DNA of 64,000 nucleotides from Bugula neritina (GCA_964035545.1 OZ037772.1:652501-716500); one strand, 5' to 3'; positions 12,633 through 25,025 are shown, counted from the first letter of the stretch. A program made the numbers and translations. The notes: generated by a model from the sequence alone, not told the origin.

Positions 12633-12920
12633 GTGCTGTCCTGGTTTGACAGGACGGCGGGGGTTTCACCCGTGGTTTACGGGGCTTCCGGCGGCGAGGT
12701 TGGTGCCGGCGGGGTTTGGGCCTCTCCACTGGGCCTTCTGGCTCCATTTCAGTGGCGGGCTCCTCCTCCCGAGGTAACCGGTGAAACCGGTTAGCGAGTG
12801 GCAGGGAAAAGGTACTGGGCCGTTGTGCGGGCCTACTAGTCCTGCGTGGTACCTGCCACTCGGGTAGAATGTTCCGCCGTGTCCGTACGGACAGACGACG
12901 GCGTGTTCCACCATACTCCT

Positions 12921-13787
12921 TTAGTTGCGGCCCGCGGGGAGGAAGAGTGTCCGCGGGCCGTGACAGTTTAACGCCCCCTGGTATTGGGGTCGTCCTTTCT
13001 GTCTCTGGTCCTGATCAGCGCTACTCCAGCCTTGCCCCACAGGTGTTGGGGGCATCCGCAAGGCCTGACCGGGGCCAGCACCGGCCAGAATGGTTACCAA
13101 TTGTCCCAGCATCTCTACCATACGGTCCACTTCGGCTTCCAGCGGGAGGGCTTCGGAGCCTGTCGTAGCCCGAGCAGCGCTGACTCCAACTACTGGTGGG
13201 TTCCGCTGTGCTCGATGCATTTGGGTAGCCAACAGGTAAGCTTCTCCAGCCTTCAGGGCATCCTCTATTCTGGTTATCCCTTTAGCTCGTAGGTGATGGT
13301 CTAGGCCCAGGTCGTTTAGGGACTGGACAAAGGCGTCATAGGTGTAACGCTCTTGGTGTTGTGCTGGCAGATCGCTATATGCAATCTGCGCCAGCTTCTT
13401 CACCGTCGCGGCATGTTCTTGCAGCGAGGTCCGCGGGGTGCGGCACAATCTCTCCAGCTTGGTCCTAGCGTCTATGACGGAGGTGCCAAAACGGGCCCGC
13501 AGCGCAGCCAGTATGCCGTCTACGTCCGTTCCCACTCCGTACGGCTTGGCTTGCTCCGTCACCGCTCTCCGCAATTGAATGAGGGCCACTCTATGCGGCC
13601 ATTGAGCAACTTCCATTACCTCTCTAAATTCTTGTATAAATTGTTCGACATCTTCCGACCCAGTAAAGGTGGGAGCTTTCAAGTAATGTCTATAAGCTTC
13701 TTCTCCTTCATGATTCACAGGATTAACAGCATTTCTACGCTCACCTTCTACTGGGGGTGGTTGCATTCTAGCGTTTTCAGTCTCCAT
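12921..13787 (-). CDS. gag: Element 1 Gag
   Basis: A 288-codon frame that starts 15 nt after the primer site. It aligns by eye with the N-terminal part of the Gag-Pol frame of element 2: F.GSEDVEQFIQEF, then ..AKPYG, ARFG, YSDLP, and AFVQSLN. This is the helical retrotransposon Gag capsid pattern. No CCHC zinc knuckle is visible. The frame stops at 12921. The region 12632-12920, which should link Gag to protease, is open only in other frames, so this copy has lost the Gag-Pol continuity seen in element 2. Confidence 0.85.
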   Translation of the reverse strand: METENARMQPPPVEGERRNAVNPVNHEGEEAYRHYLKAPTFTGSEDVEQFIQEFREVMEVAQWPHRVALIQLRRAVTEQAKPYGVGTDVDGILAALRARFGTSVIDARTKLERLCRTPRTSLQEHAATVKKLAQIAYSDLPAQHQERYTYDAFVQSLNDLGLDHHLRAKGITRIEDALKAGEAYLLATQMHRAQRNPPVVGVSAARATTGSEALPLEAEVDRMVEMLGQLVTILAGAGPGQALRMPPTPVGQGWSSADQDQRQKGRPQYQGALNCHGPRTLFLPAGRN

Positions 13788-13801
13788 CTTTGATATACAC
13801 T

Positions 13802-13819
13802 ATCCCACCGCTGCCACCA
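13802..13819 (-). promoter_or_regulatory. Primer binding site, tRNA-Leu type (element 1)
   Basis: The plus strand reads atcccaccgctgccacca, one base inside the 5' LTR. This equals the 3' end, with CCA, of animal tRNA-Leu of the AAG/UAG type as I know it. The minus-strand RNA would pair with that tRNA over 18 nt. Confidence 0.85.
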
Positions 13820-13820
13820 C

Positions 13821-14125
13821 TGTTATAGTTTTCAGATTTAGGGTTGATGTGCCACCAAGAGAGTCTATTTAACACTAGAGAAACTTCACCAGTTAAGTCG
13901 AGTAGATATCGTTATATTTAATACAAGAATACATAATAAAAATCCAATGTACAACAGTAATGATACGCACGTCTATTTAGTTTACAGCACTATCCTCAAC
14001 TGAGCTAGTAGCGCGAAGCGGCTACTATTACTTATCAAACAGCTTAGCTAATTGGCTAATACATTGTTCCGGGTCAATACGCAACCTTGCGTATTGTGTT
14101 GCTGGTAGCTCCACGAGCCACCACA
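13821..14125 (-). repeat. 5' LTR of element 1
   Basis: 305 bp, same sequence as 6701-7005 with one difference found. It holds the promoter for the minus-strand transcript and is followed by the 4-bp target duplication atag. Confidence 0.95.
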
Positions 14126-14395
14126 ATAGGTGGCAGAGGGGGGAGTTTTTATTGCACGGTCGGGCATGTTTTAAAAGCGTTACATGAGCATCCTATAATC
14201 CATACAATATGCTTACCAGCCTTTTTTAAAATATCATTAATCCGCCAGCTTTTCAGCTTTTTACTACCTAAATAGTACCATGTAATATATTCTTTAGTAG
14301 ATTTAAACATTTTATCTGAAGAGTGTATATTTTAACATACATGAAACTATTAGTAATAAAATGTTTTATCAATTTTAACTGTGTCATTTCAATTC

Positions 14396-14505
<110 letters not shown>

Positions 14506-14951
14506 GCCAAATATTTACTACAAAATTCAAAAATAGCATAAATTAAGTAGTATTACCGTGCCTATTTGCATCCAATTAACTAGTCTTACATTTATAGCAA
14601 CTGTAACGTATTTTGTGTATAATGGTTATTGCAAGCATTATTCAATTCATATTCACATTAAAATCACAGCGAAGCTTTAACTTTATAGCTTTGTATTCAT
14701 GTGCATGATTGAGTTTTAATTTTTCTTTTAATTTTATGTGCATTAAAAATGTGTTTAAAAACTTTACCAATAAAAAAAATTTAAAAAAATGTACACATAA
14801 AATAAAAAAAAAATAAAATAACAAAAGTGGCAAAGTTTTTCCTTTATAACTTATATAGACTCGCGGTACCAATCTCGGCATAATGGCGCCCATATGATTC
14901 CGTAAGATTTGCTAATGGCAACACTCTTAAATATACCACACTGAGCAAGGC

Positions 14952-16150
14952 TAGATAGAAATTAATGATCGATATTGACTCGCTAAGAGTACTCATGTAA
15001 ACCCGCAAACTACAACTTTTAACTTGACCGCAAAGCTGGAAGTACGATAAGCGTCGCCGTATTGATTTCAGGCGAATTTTAGTTGATTTCTTTCAAACTG
15101 ATGAGAAGTAATATTTGCTTCCATTTTATGTCTGTATCAGCCATCAGGGCTATCGCGATACAATTATAAATGTTCTTAATTCAATCAATATTATGAAATA
15201 ATTAATGTAGGAAATTCAATTTTGACTATATAGAATAATCTCAATCTGAATAAGTAATATTTATTTATTGTAACACTTGCACTTCGTCTTACTCTTAGTC
15301 TTACTCTTACAGTTACTCTTAGTCAAATAACATCAACATACTCATACTCAATCTCCAACTCAATCTCATACTGAGTCTGATACTCGTAGTCATAGTGATA
15401 GTCTTTGCCAGATTATTGCTAGATAATTTAGGCTAGTACTACTACTAGTAGTACTACTACTAGTAGTACTACTACTAGTACTAATAATCACAGTACTAAT
15501 AGTTAATGTTATAGTATTAGAGTAATACTAATACTAATAGTAATACTACCACTAGTAGTAGCAGTAGTGCTAGTAGTAGTAGGCTACATGATGATGATCA
15601 TTATGATTATGATTATGAAGATGGTTATTACTATAACTATTACGGTATGAGTATAACTATAACTGTATTGGTATTTGATTTTATTTTGCATTGCTAATTG
15701 AAGACCATGCGTTAAAATTAACTGTTTCTCTCTTTTCTAAGTTACATTTCAAGTTGCACACTAATAGACATATATGCTTTCAATTTTTTTGGTCTATCTT
15801 TAAGTTGTGAAACTTGACCAATATGACTACGACTAACTGTAACTAGAATAAAATATTGGATAATAGAGAAGTTCCATACAGTTACACCTCCTTTGACTTG
15901 TGCTACCATCGGTAGTGCTAAAAGAGTGGAGCCAAAAAAAAGCATAATCACAGAATTCACAGCCTGCTGGTTTGAGATTTTTGTGGTCTAGAGATTGTAC
16001 TGGGTTACAGAGATCTTTTTCCCCGTCTGTGAATTTTTGATCCCTGCGGTTGTTTCTGACTGTGAGTAGTTGGAGGTGTTGAGGGAGTGGGCTCACTGGG
16101 TAGGCTATATTATTGTAATCATATTAACCAACTTGACAGTTTACTAATTC
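14952..16150. other. Gene-free stretch with low-complexity patches
   Basis: No supported gene. 15430-15600 is a cluster of tactactagtagtactac-like words with local self-complementarity. An open frame on the minus strand near 15833-16096 has no recognisable domain or splice context. Confidence 0.55.
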
Positions 16151-16289
16151 ATTGTCTAACTCTGTCTGTCTTAGTCTAGTAACACTATTTATTTATTTAC
16201 TTATTAATTTATTTATTTGACTAAATCTTGTCTGTCTTTGTCTAGTAACACTATTTATTTATTTATTTACTTATTAATTTAATTAAATT

Positions 16290-16710
16290 ACTAGTTTATA
16301 TTACCAAGTTATATTACTAGTTTATATTACCAAGTTATATCACTAGTTTATGTTACCAAATTAAATTACTAGTTTATATTACCAAGTTATATTACCAAGT
16401 TGTATTACCAGTTTATGTTACCAAGTTATATTACTAGTTAATGTTACCAAGTTAAATTACTAGTTTATATTACCAAGTTGTATTACTAGTTTATATTACC
16501 GAATTATATTACTAGTTAATGTTACCAAGTTATATTACTAGTTAATGTTACCAAGTTATATTACCAGTTTATGTTACCAAGTTATATTACTAGTTAATGT
16601 TACCAAGTTAAATTACTAGTTTATATTACCAAGTTATATTACCAGTTTATATTACCAAGTTATATTACCAGTTTATGTTAGCAAGTTATATTACTAGTTT
16701 ATACTGCTAG
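16290..16710. repeat. Minisatellite of ttatattaccaagttatattactag type
   Basis: Alternating tagtttatattacc and aagttatattac words of about 25 bp per unit, drifting between copies. The same array stands at 63436-63765 in front of the second collagen copy, so it is part of the duplicated segment. Confidence 0.85.
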
Positions 16711-17732
16711 TATTCAACAACTATTCTCCATCACATCTCAACTCTGACGCAACTGCACTGACTAAACATCCCTATAGTTTATAGTTTATGCTGAACTCTT
16801 CAGACCCTGAGAACTGTGCGTGTGGCTTCACCTGCGAGTGTGGTGCCTGTGTTGGGGTATGTGACTTTGACAGAGACTGTGGGAAGCTGCAGATCTGTTT
16901 GGAGAAAAGATGTTATCAGCAGGCCTCACCAGATGACAGAACAGTTGTCTGGGATCTTTATCACTCAGAACTAGTAGAATGTTCTTCAGGTTTGAATGCG
17001 AAATCTTTGTTCTAAACTCTATTGGAGTTTAAAAGTGTTGCTTTCTGTTGTACTTATATCTGTGCTGGCCAGGATTTTTGAATGATTTTTGTTATGTATT
17101 TACATAACAGAGTGTAACCTTAAAGCTGAATTTGCTTTATTTTCCACATATTTTGGTTTGCGATTTTTCAGTAGAAACGAGGCATCACACTTGGTGTGAT
17201 TATCAGCATTTTTTGCAGGTGCTTCTATCCGTGTACTGACAACACAGCCTGTCCTAGTGATGGACAAATCTGTCACCATGGTGTCTGTAAAGAAGGCTGT
17301 CAGGTGAGTAGTCGCTATGACCTACACTGCGAGTTATTGATGACTTTCATACTATGAGTTGTGACTACCTACTATAATTTATACTGCGAGTCCAAGTAGC
17401 TGCTGTAACTTATGCTGTGAGTCATGACTAACTGAAATCACTTATACTGTGAGTCATGACTAACTGATATCACTTATACTGTGAGTCAATTATCAAAAAT
17501 AGAGATATGTTGTGTATGTGAGATATGTGAGGTTATTTAGTGACTAGTTCGCTATTTATAGAGTTTTGTTTCTAATAATAGACTGTACTGAAGATGAACA
17601 ATGTGGATCTGAGTTTACTGAATGCATATCCAACATATGCTATCAGCTTTATCCTCTCAACAATCCAGATCTTTCTGATGCTGAGCAGGACAGACTGTTT
17701 GATGATCGGCTGGACCTACAGAATGATGGTAA

Positions 17733-18270
17733 GTTACTCTGTTAGTACAGTTACTCTGTTAGTATAATTACTCTGTTAGTATAGTTACTCTGTTAGTATA
17801 GTTACTCTGTGAGTATAGTTACTCTGTTAGTACAGTTACTCTGTTAGTACAGTTACTCTGTTAGTACAGTTACTCTGTTAGTATAGTTACTCTGTTAGTA
17901 CAGTTACTCTGTTAGTATAGTTACTCTGTTAGTATAGTTACTCTGTTAGTATAGTTACTCTGTTAGTATAGTTACTCTGTTAGTATAGTTACTCTGTTAG
18001 TATAGTTACTCTGTTAGTACAGTTACTCTGTTAGTATAGTTACTCTGTTAGTATAATTACTCTGTTAGTATAGTTACTCTGTTAGTATAGTTACTCTGTT
18101 AGTACAGTTACTCTGTTAGTATAGTTACTCTGTTAGTATAATTACTCTGTTAGTATAGTTACTCTGTTAGTACAGTTACTCTGTTAGTATAGTTACTCTG
18201 TTAGTATAGTTACTCTGTTAGTACAGTTATTCTGTTAGTATAGTTACTCTGTTAGTATAGTTACTCTGTA
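17733..18270. repeat. 17-bp minisatellite in a collagen intron
   Basis: About 31 copies of gttactctgttagtata with c/t variation in the last bases (acagttactct). It resumes for four to five copies at 18605-18672 after an inserted repeat. Confidence 0.95.
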
Positions 18271-18273
18271 AAG

Positions 18274-18600
18274 TTGTGTTTATACCTTCACGATTTTCGC
18301 TCAAAATTTCATTTTGGCCGGGTTGAAATTTCCCCGAGTTGCATTGCATTGTAAAAGCCACTCATAAAAATTTTTGTACTGTGGTAACTTAATTGGCCAA
18401 TTTCAGAATAGGAGTAATAACTCTTTGTAAACATCGTTATTTAGTTATTACTTTGGCGATTAGACAACGTACTTATACGGTTATAATTATATAGCCTACA
18501 CTTTCTCAATAATAACTTTTATGCTTTCCGCTTCACTAATTCAGTACGTTTACAAACGGCATCAAATAGCTATTATGCGAGTCAAATTTCAATTTCAGAA
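18274..18600. mobile_element. Dispersed repeat inserted in the minisatellite
   Basis: A unique block of about 325 bp interrupts the 17-bp array. Its start (gtttataccttcacgatttt), middle (gttgcattgcattgtaaaag) and end (catcaaatagctattatgcg) match 51486-51765, so it is a repeat family. No ORF is visible, and target duplications cannot be told apart from the array itself. Confidence 0.7.
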
Positions 18601-18794
18601 AGTCAGCTGTTAGTATAGTTACTCTGTTAGTATAGTTACTCTGTTAGTATAATTACTCTGTTAGTATAATTACAGTAAAAGTTTGCTAGTCATAATAACT
18701 TGCACTGTTAGTTGCTGGACAAGTTATTCTACATCTCTTGTAGCCACAACCAAAGTGGTGTCTATATATCCTGCTAGTGACTTGAGTAATGACT

Positions 18795-19245
18795 CATATG
18801 TAATTGAAATTAATTACATATCTAATGTAATTGATTTTTGCAATTACTTTACAGTTGCATCTCATTTACTTTAAACTTTTAAATCTTAAAAAATTTATTC
18901 TTTTTTAGCATGACTACTGTTAAATAACAAGTACAGATTAAGTCAATGTAGTATAGTATCACTTTTGAGAACAAAGCATGTTCACCACTGTCAAAATTGC
19001 CCCTGCTAGGTGGACCCTAGAGGTGAAATTGCATAACTTCCATTTGTCCTTTGTGAGAACAAAAGTAATTGTAATTGTAATTATTTGCATTGCCATGTAA
19101 TTGTAATTAATTGCTTTACAATGTAGTTTTGTACTGTAATTAATTACATTTATTTCAACTGTAATTATAATTATAATTGTAATTGACAAATTATCATGTA
19201 ATTGTAATTAATTACATTCACATGTAATTGACCCCAACAACCCTG
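18795..19245. mobile_element. Truncated relative of the 401-1529 hAT-type element
   Basis: The right end, caattgaccccaacaaccctg-like (19221-19245), matches the left terminus of 401-1529 in inverse orientation. The interior shares the taaataacaagt and tttgtgagaacaaaag segments and the taattaca repeats. The central palindrome of the other copy is missing, and the opposite terminus cannot be recognised. Confidence 0.7.
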
Positions 19246-19849
19246 GTTTATTATGGAGCTCATACTTTTATTGTTCAAGGTCTAGATGTATTCTCCACCA
19301 TGTTTTTACTAGAAGTAAACTTTAATTTGGTAATAAGTATAAAATAAACTGTTGTTTCGCATTGTACAGTTTACTATTGCCTGAATATTGTATTGAGAAT
19401 ATTGGCTTAACAATTCCAGTGCAGCGATGTGATTGGCCTGACAATATCAAAGTAGTGATGTGATTGGCTACTCTGTTCTGTTTTGCAGGGCCATGCCTAC
19501 TTGTATTATGTGTTAATCTTGTTTTGCAGTGAACAGAAAGGGATAATGGGTCCCAAAAGACACCTGGGATCTTACCATGGAGAGGAAGGGTTCACCCGAT
19601 GTTGATGGCCTGCCTGGTATATCCGGCAATCCTGGAGATGCAGGAGAAAGGAGACCACCTTGTTTGTCAGGAGATACCGGACTTTTTGGAGAACCAGGTG
19701 ATGTTTATGCTCAATTGAGTTCAATCTGTCAAGTTATGTTGGGATCTTTTTCGTTTTCGTTATTTTATGTTTGTTACGTGGAAAAAGGAAAAAACTCTGT
19801 CTTGGAGCATTTTGGTTTTTTCAGAGAGCTTTGGATTATTTGATTATGG

Positions 19850-20020
19850 TCTACACAGGGGTGTAGACAAACTAAACTAGACAGGGGTGTAGGCAGACTA
19901 AACTACACAGGGGTGTAGACAAACTAAACTAGACAGGCGTGTAGACAGAATAAAATACACAGGGCTGTAAACAGACTAAACTACACAGGGCTGTAGACAG
20001 ACTAGACTAACCAGTGGTCT
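19850..20020. repeat. Short minisatellite, about 28 bp
   Basis: Five to six copies of a unit containing acaggggtgtagacaaacta, in a collagen intron. Confidence 0.8.
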
Positions 20021-23000
20021 AGATGGACTAAACCTACTACGAACTTACAATTACCTTGCGTCATGACGTCTCTATTCTCTCCTATAATTTGACTTTTATT
20101 TAGCGAGCAGATTTCTAGTAGGCTATTCTATAGTGACCAGTCACACTGTTTGTTATAGCAACATAGAAATCAAGTTGAAAACTAGTTGCACCTGTTGTGA
20201 TGCTATCAATGGGTGCTTACAGGTAGAGACGGAGTACCTGGACCTGTTGAGATCGGATATCAGGGTAAACAAGGAGATCAAGGTCCTGCTGGTAAAAATG
20301 AGGAGTTACTCACCCTTGCTTGTGTATTTCTGTTCTTTTTAGGTATTCTATAATATGCTGGGGTTTCCCTCACAGCTAGTCTGCACTAAGGCAGGGAGTA
20401 AGCTAAGTAATCATAATATTGAATTCCAGCAGTGCTTGTTACTCCAACTGACAGGATTACTGTGTATGATAGTTGCTCTGACTGGTTTTCATGGATTATT
20501 TTTACCATACTGTTTACCACATGATGCATTGTCTGAGTAAAAACAAGAAAACAAAGAAATATACCAGAAATGTTGAGAAATGTGGTGTTCCAGATTTATT
20601 AAATGACCACTTGTAATGCATACTAATGCTGCTTGGTTCATAGGACCTGTCGAACAAGCTGGAGAATCTGGTCTGGATGGCAGAAATGGAAAGACAGGAG
20701 AAACTGCACGAACTGGTATGCCTAGTCCAACCGCCTCAAGGGGGGTCACTGGAGAACCCGGATCTGATGGAAGGTATTTTTTGTGTTTCACTTCGCCTTA
20801 TTCAGCTTCTTGGAACTTTTTCCCTGATTTGGTTTTTTATAATTTGTTATCAATTTTATCAGAAACGGTTTACCTGGAGTACTGGGTGCTGATGGTAAAC
20901 ATGGGGAGCAGGGCGTTCGAAGATCTCCTGGCTCCATGGATCCAGTGGGAATCCCCGGTAACCAGGGACCTGAAGGTGCTCAAGGAGACAAGGGTGATAA
21001 GGTAAGAACATTCTTTATTCAGTTTTCTATTTATTTCAGTTCTCTGGTTTTCCACTAGTCAATCCTGTAGTTGTTTATTTGTTTTAGTTTATTTATGTTA
21101 ATACTAGAGTTGCTTCAGTGACATCACATCATGTAATCTATTACATAACAGTGCAGTATAATACACCATAATATAATATGTCACATAATATAATATTATT
21201 ACAGAAAATATTATTCAATAATATCTCACAGCTAAGGTGTGTCTCCTAAATATATTCATTACTATAGGGGCCAGCTGGGCCACAGGGTGTTTTTGGACCA
21301 ACTGGATTGTCTGGACCAGCGAGTCCACGTGGGCCAACTGGTCCTCAGGAACCCCAGGGAGCTAAGGGAGTTGCTGCCGAAATGGAACTAAAGGAAAGGA
21401 TTAGGTTGAATCAATCTTTGTCCTTAGTTATTGGCCATCAACAGAAGTATGGCTCTAAGAGTTATCCTACTTGGTAAGAAGGTAAGGCAACTCCTAAGTC
21501 ATGATAATATGAATGTTGCTGCTGTTGTAAGACTCACTGGTTTCCAGGGACCGCAGGGATTCCCCGGATCACTTGTTATTGCTGGACCACCCGGGCTACT
21601 GGGTGCTGATGGCAAACAAGGAATAACTGGTTCTTCTGGTGCTATGGGTGCTACGGGACCACCTGGACCTGATGGTGCTAAGGTAAACACTTGCACTGTT
21701 AGCAGGTTATTGTTATTCATCTTGTTAGTTTGGTGGTAATAAACCAATAGTCTGTATTTCTAGGGTGAACAAGGGAGAGATGGGGAAATGGGTAGTCCTG
21801 GCAGACCTGGACCTCCTGGTAAAGCCCAGTATTTGGTTAGTTATAAGTAAAACCGAATCATTGTTCATTACTTGTATCTTTTTTATTTTTTTTCAACTGT
21901 TTATTGGTAATCTTTTGGGAATTTCATTCGTAGCCTGTGATTAAAGCTTTTATTTTATTCTACCATGGGTTATGTTAGGTGTGCCCCCTATGCTTATGAG
22001 CGCAATGATGTCCAACGGTAAAGGTGTACAAGCAGATGATGCAGGCGCCAACAATGAGCTCTATAATATATACCTCAGTGAGTAATAGCCATGATGTGCT
22101 TTGACGTTGCTTTGTAGACGTTTTAAATGCTGTTTTGGAACTCAAATGAAAGACTTGTTTCAAATTGTGTGTATGTTTTTGCAGACACACAATTTTATAA
22201 TTAACTGCTAGAAAATATGGTAATAAAAATGAAGACAGCTGTTATAATGTATTTCTCCTCCTAGCATTGATGATTGACATTCTTGTTTGATGAGTCACCT
22301 ATTTAGTTTGTTTCTTCAGTTAAATGTTGCTACATTCTGACATATTATATAATGTTGGCTTTATTGCTGTTAGCTTACAGGGACAGGTACAAAAACAGCT
22401 CTGTTAGAGACTGTAGAGAACTTTTCACTGAAAACCCAGAGTTCAAGATAAAAATTTATTGGGTGAGAAAAATGCTGATATGTTTCTATTTTCTCTGCTC
22501 AGAGGAATTCTGTATCCAAGTCTGATGACTGAAATTCTGTGAACATGTTTTATATTTTGCAATTGCTACTCCTGAGATGTCAATATAATGTCATGTGAAG
22601 TTTCCACAGATATTTAATGAATTGTTGTTTAGAAATAAGAGTTTTTCCATGTGTTGCCTGTATTATATAATTCTGTATATTCAACAGCTGAACAGGTTTT
22701 AGTAGTTTTATTCGATATTAGCATTATGTTAGTGTGAAATAGAGAAGTTGTATTCTCTATCGTTTGTTGTCAGGTGGAGCCAGATGGTGGCTCCATAGCT
22801 AATGCTATCCAGGCTTACTGGCGCAAGGAAATGAAGAGCACTTGCATCAATGCCAAGACCTCTGAGTTTGCCACCAAGTCGTACGTCACCCAGCAGCTAG
22901 ATAATCAGCCATCCGTTGCTTTAAACACATGGGAACAGCACTCGTAAGTGTTTATCTTGTATCAACCATGACTTTCTTAGTAAGAGTCAAGAATATCCAA

Positions 23001-23048
23001 GAGTTTTATGTTGATCATTGTCTCTATAGTAACATATTTGTATACTGT

Positions 23049-23625
23049 ATGGATGTTGATAAGTGTTGCTATAGTAACATGTTGGTTTCCTGTATGAATG
23101 TTGATAAGTGTTGCTATAGTAACATGTTGGTTTCCTGTATGAATGTTGATAAGTGTTGCTATAGTAAGTTGTTGGTTTCCTGTATGGATGTTGATAAGTG
23201 TTGCTATAGTAACATGTTGGTTTCCTGTATGAATGTTGATAAGTGTTGCTATAGTAACTTGTTGGTTTCCTGTATGGATGTTGATAAGTGTTGCTATAGT
23301 AACTTGTTGGTTTCCTGTATGGATGTTGATGGGTGTTGCTATAGTAACATGTTGGTTTCCTGTATGGATGTTGATAAGTGTTGCTATAGTAACATGTTGG
23401 TTTCCTGTATGGATGTTGATAAGTGTTGCTATAGTAACCTGTTGGTTTCCTGTATGGATGTTGATAAGTGTTGCTATAGTAACATGTTGGTTTCCTGTAT
23501 GGATGTTGATAAGTGTTGCTATAGTAACCTGTTGGTTTCCTGTATGGATGTTGATAAGTGTTGCTATAGTAACCTGTTGGTTTCCTGTATGAATGTTGAT
23601 AAGTGTTGCTATAGTAACATGCAGA
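23049..23625. repeat. 45-bp minisatellite in the last collagen intron
   Basis: About 12.5 copies of a 45-bp unit containing tgttgataagtgttgctata and gttggtttcctgtat. Because 45 is divisible by three, two frames stay open and give 15-residue repeat peptides. The array occupies the place where the missing middle part of the COLFI domain would be expected. Confidence 0.95.
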
Positions 23626-24244
23626 TTGCTATATCTATTTCATAAATCACCCAAAAAACAACAGGCTTCTTCTTGAGCTGAGTGATTTCTTTGCAGGATT
23701 TTTGCAAGGTATCTAAATCTGACCTATATACTGTAAATCTGACCTATATAGTGTAAACCTAACCTATAAAGCGTAAATTCGACCTGCATATGAACATGAT
23801 TGCGATAGTTGCATCTTTTTTTGTATTAATATACAATATAGCTTGCCTTTCAGGCTTTTTAATAACTGCTCATGAGATTAACCCAAAAGCCACTTTGATT
23901 TCTTTGCGAGTTTTGAGTTTGCCCTCTGCCATTTTGTAGTATGCCAAATCATCAGAAGCTCAGACGGCGATTGAGATTGACACCAAGACCGCCACCTACT
24001 TGCCTATTATTGACATTGCTCCTGGTGACATCGGGACCACCCACAAAGAGTTTGGGGTTCAGCTTGGAGAAGTCTGCTTTTCATAGACTCATACCTAACA
24101 ACAGTTTTATTTGTCTGATTTGTAAAACTGTTCCTGATTAGATAATTAGTGGCCAATCAGAGAATGCAATCAATGTTAGTTGGCTGAGACCAGCAGTCTG
24201 ATTTTTATATAACCTAATTTTAAATGAAATATTTGATTACTCTA

Positions 24245-24250
24245 AATAAA
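24245..24250 (+). terminator. Poly(A) signal for the collagen gene
   Basis: aataaa about 160 nt after the collagen stop codon. Confidence 0.5.
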
Positions 24251-24818
24251 TTTATCCGAGACTTCTGAGGCAGTGATGGTGATTTTTGTACATATAAATT
24301 TGAAGAAGTTTAGCTATAGGGTTTATGCTGTTATTTTAATTATTCCACCATAACCTGAGATTGTGAGTAGTAATTGTAGAATGAGTTAGGGAGGGTATTA
24401 TGCCCCTTCCTGTGATTTTATATATTTTGAAACTGTTGTTGATTTAGTAATTCTGTTGGTGCCACATTTTTAAATTTATTTAATCCAATCATTTCTTTAA
24501 TATTGCAAAATATATTTTACCATATGGCACTACACAACTTATTTCTCAGCTTGTAGATTTCATCATCAAAATTATTACAGTACTAAAGTTGGTCACAGAT
24601 TTCTGATAAGCTGCAGTTTTCAGATTTGATTATTTAACCTATTCATCCTGAAATTAGACATTGTTGGTTTAAAATGGAGTGTAACATATATTTTAGTCAC
24701 TTAGTTCCAACTGTGTTGACCATATCAACATTTTAAATTTTACTTTGGCTGCTATGAAGTATATAAGCAAATGGCATTAAGTTATTAATATATAATAAAG
24801 TTTACAAAGACTTAATAT

Positions 24819-24954
24819 ACCAAGCAACTGTGACAAGACATGACAATAACTCCAGCCAATCATACATAGGACTCTGTTCAACTACCTTCAAAACCAGATT
24901 CAACAACCATAAAGCCTCTTTCCTACATGCAGATAAAACCAACAGCACACAACT

Positions 24955-24959
<5 letters not shown>
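24819..24959 (+). pseudogene. Penelope-like element fragment, GIY-YIG endonuclease
   Basis: Translation gives QATVTRHDN..SQSYIGLCSTTF, then KTRFNNHKASF and NSTQLN. The SYIGL..TTFK.R..NH..SF pattern is the GIY-YIG endonuclease of Penelope-like retroelements and related ORFs. Only this piece is present. It runs directly into a (TA)n array at 24960, and no reverse transcriptase is nearby. Confidence 0.65.

Positions 24960-25025
<66 letters not shown>

Larger units (their letters stand above)
6701..14125 (-). mobile_element. Ty3/gypsy LTR retrotransposon, element 1
   Basis: A 7425-bp element transcribed on the minus strand. It has two 305-bp LTRs, a 4-bp target duplication (atag at 6697-6700 and 14126-14129), a tRNA-Leu primer site and a purine tract. 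Gene order is gag, protease, reverse transcriptase, RNase H, integrase, a C-terminal extension and then an extra zinc-finger ORF. The RT-before-integrase order marks it as Ty3/gypsy. I found one difference between the LTRs (t versus c near 6823/13943), so the insertion is recent. The coding region has several frame breaks, two of them at G/C homopolymers. Confidence 0.95.
16785..24086 (+). pseudogene. Fibrillar-type collagen gene, apparently decayed
   Basis: Likely exons: Cys-rich 16785-16995, 17219-17303 and 17582-17728; Gly-X-Y 19530-19697, 20223-20291, 20644-20773, 20873-21001, 21268-21404, 21532-21682 and 21764-21818; COLFI 21979-22077, 22374-22462, 22774-22943 and 23940-24086. The N-terminal part has Cys clusters (CGFTCECGACVGVCDFDRDC, CTEDEQCGSEFTEC). 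The C-terminus has VRDCRELF..PEFK, then YLPIIDIAP..IG and EFGVQLGEVCFS, which is the hallmark end of the fibrillar collagen C-propeptide that drives trimer assembly. The triple helix is short, roughly 100 triplets instead of several hundred, and many Gly positions are Ser, Ala, Arg, Asp, Glu or Cys. Splice phases do not join at the first three junctions or before the last exon. About 100 residues of COLFI are absent. There is a frameshift near 19570. I read it as a decaying paralogue. Less likely, it is a divergent functional gene with exons I missed. A poly(A) signal lies at 24245. Confidence 0.75.

Noticed and set aside
15833-16096. 87-codon minus-strand frame with several Cys
   Set aside because: No domain, start context or splice partner could be identified.
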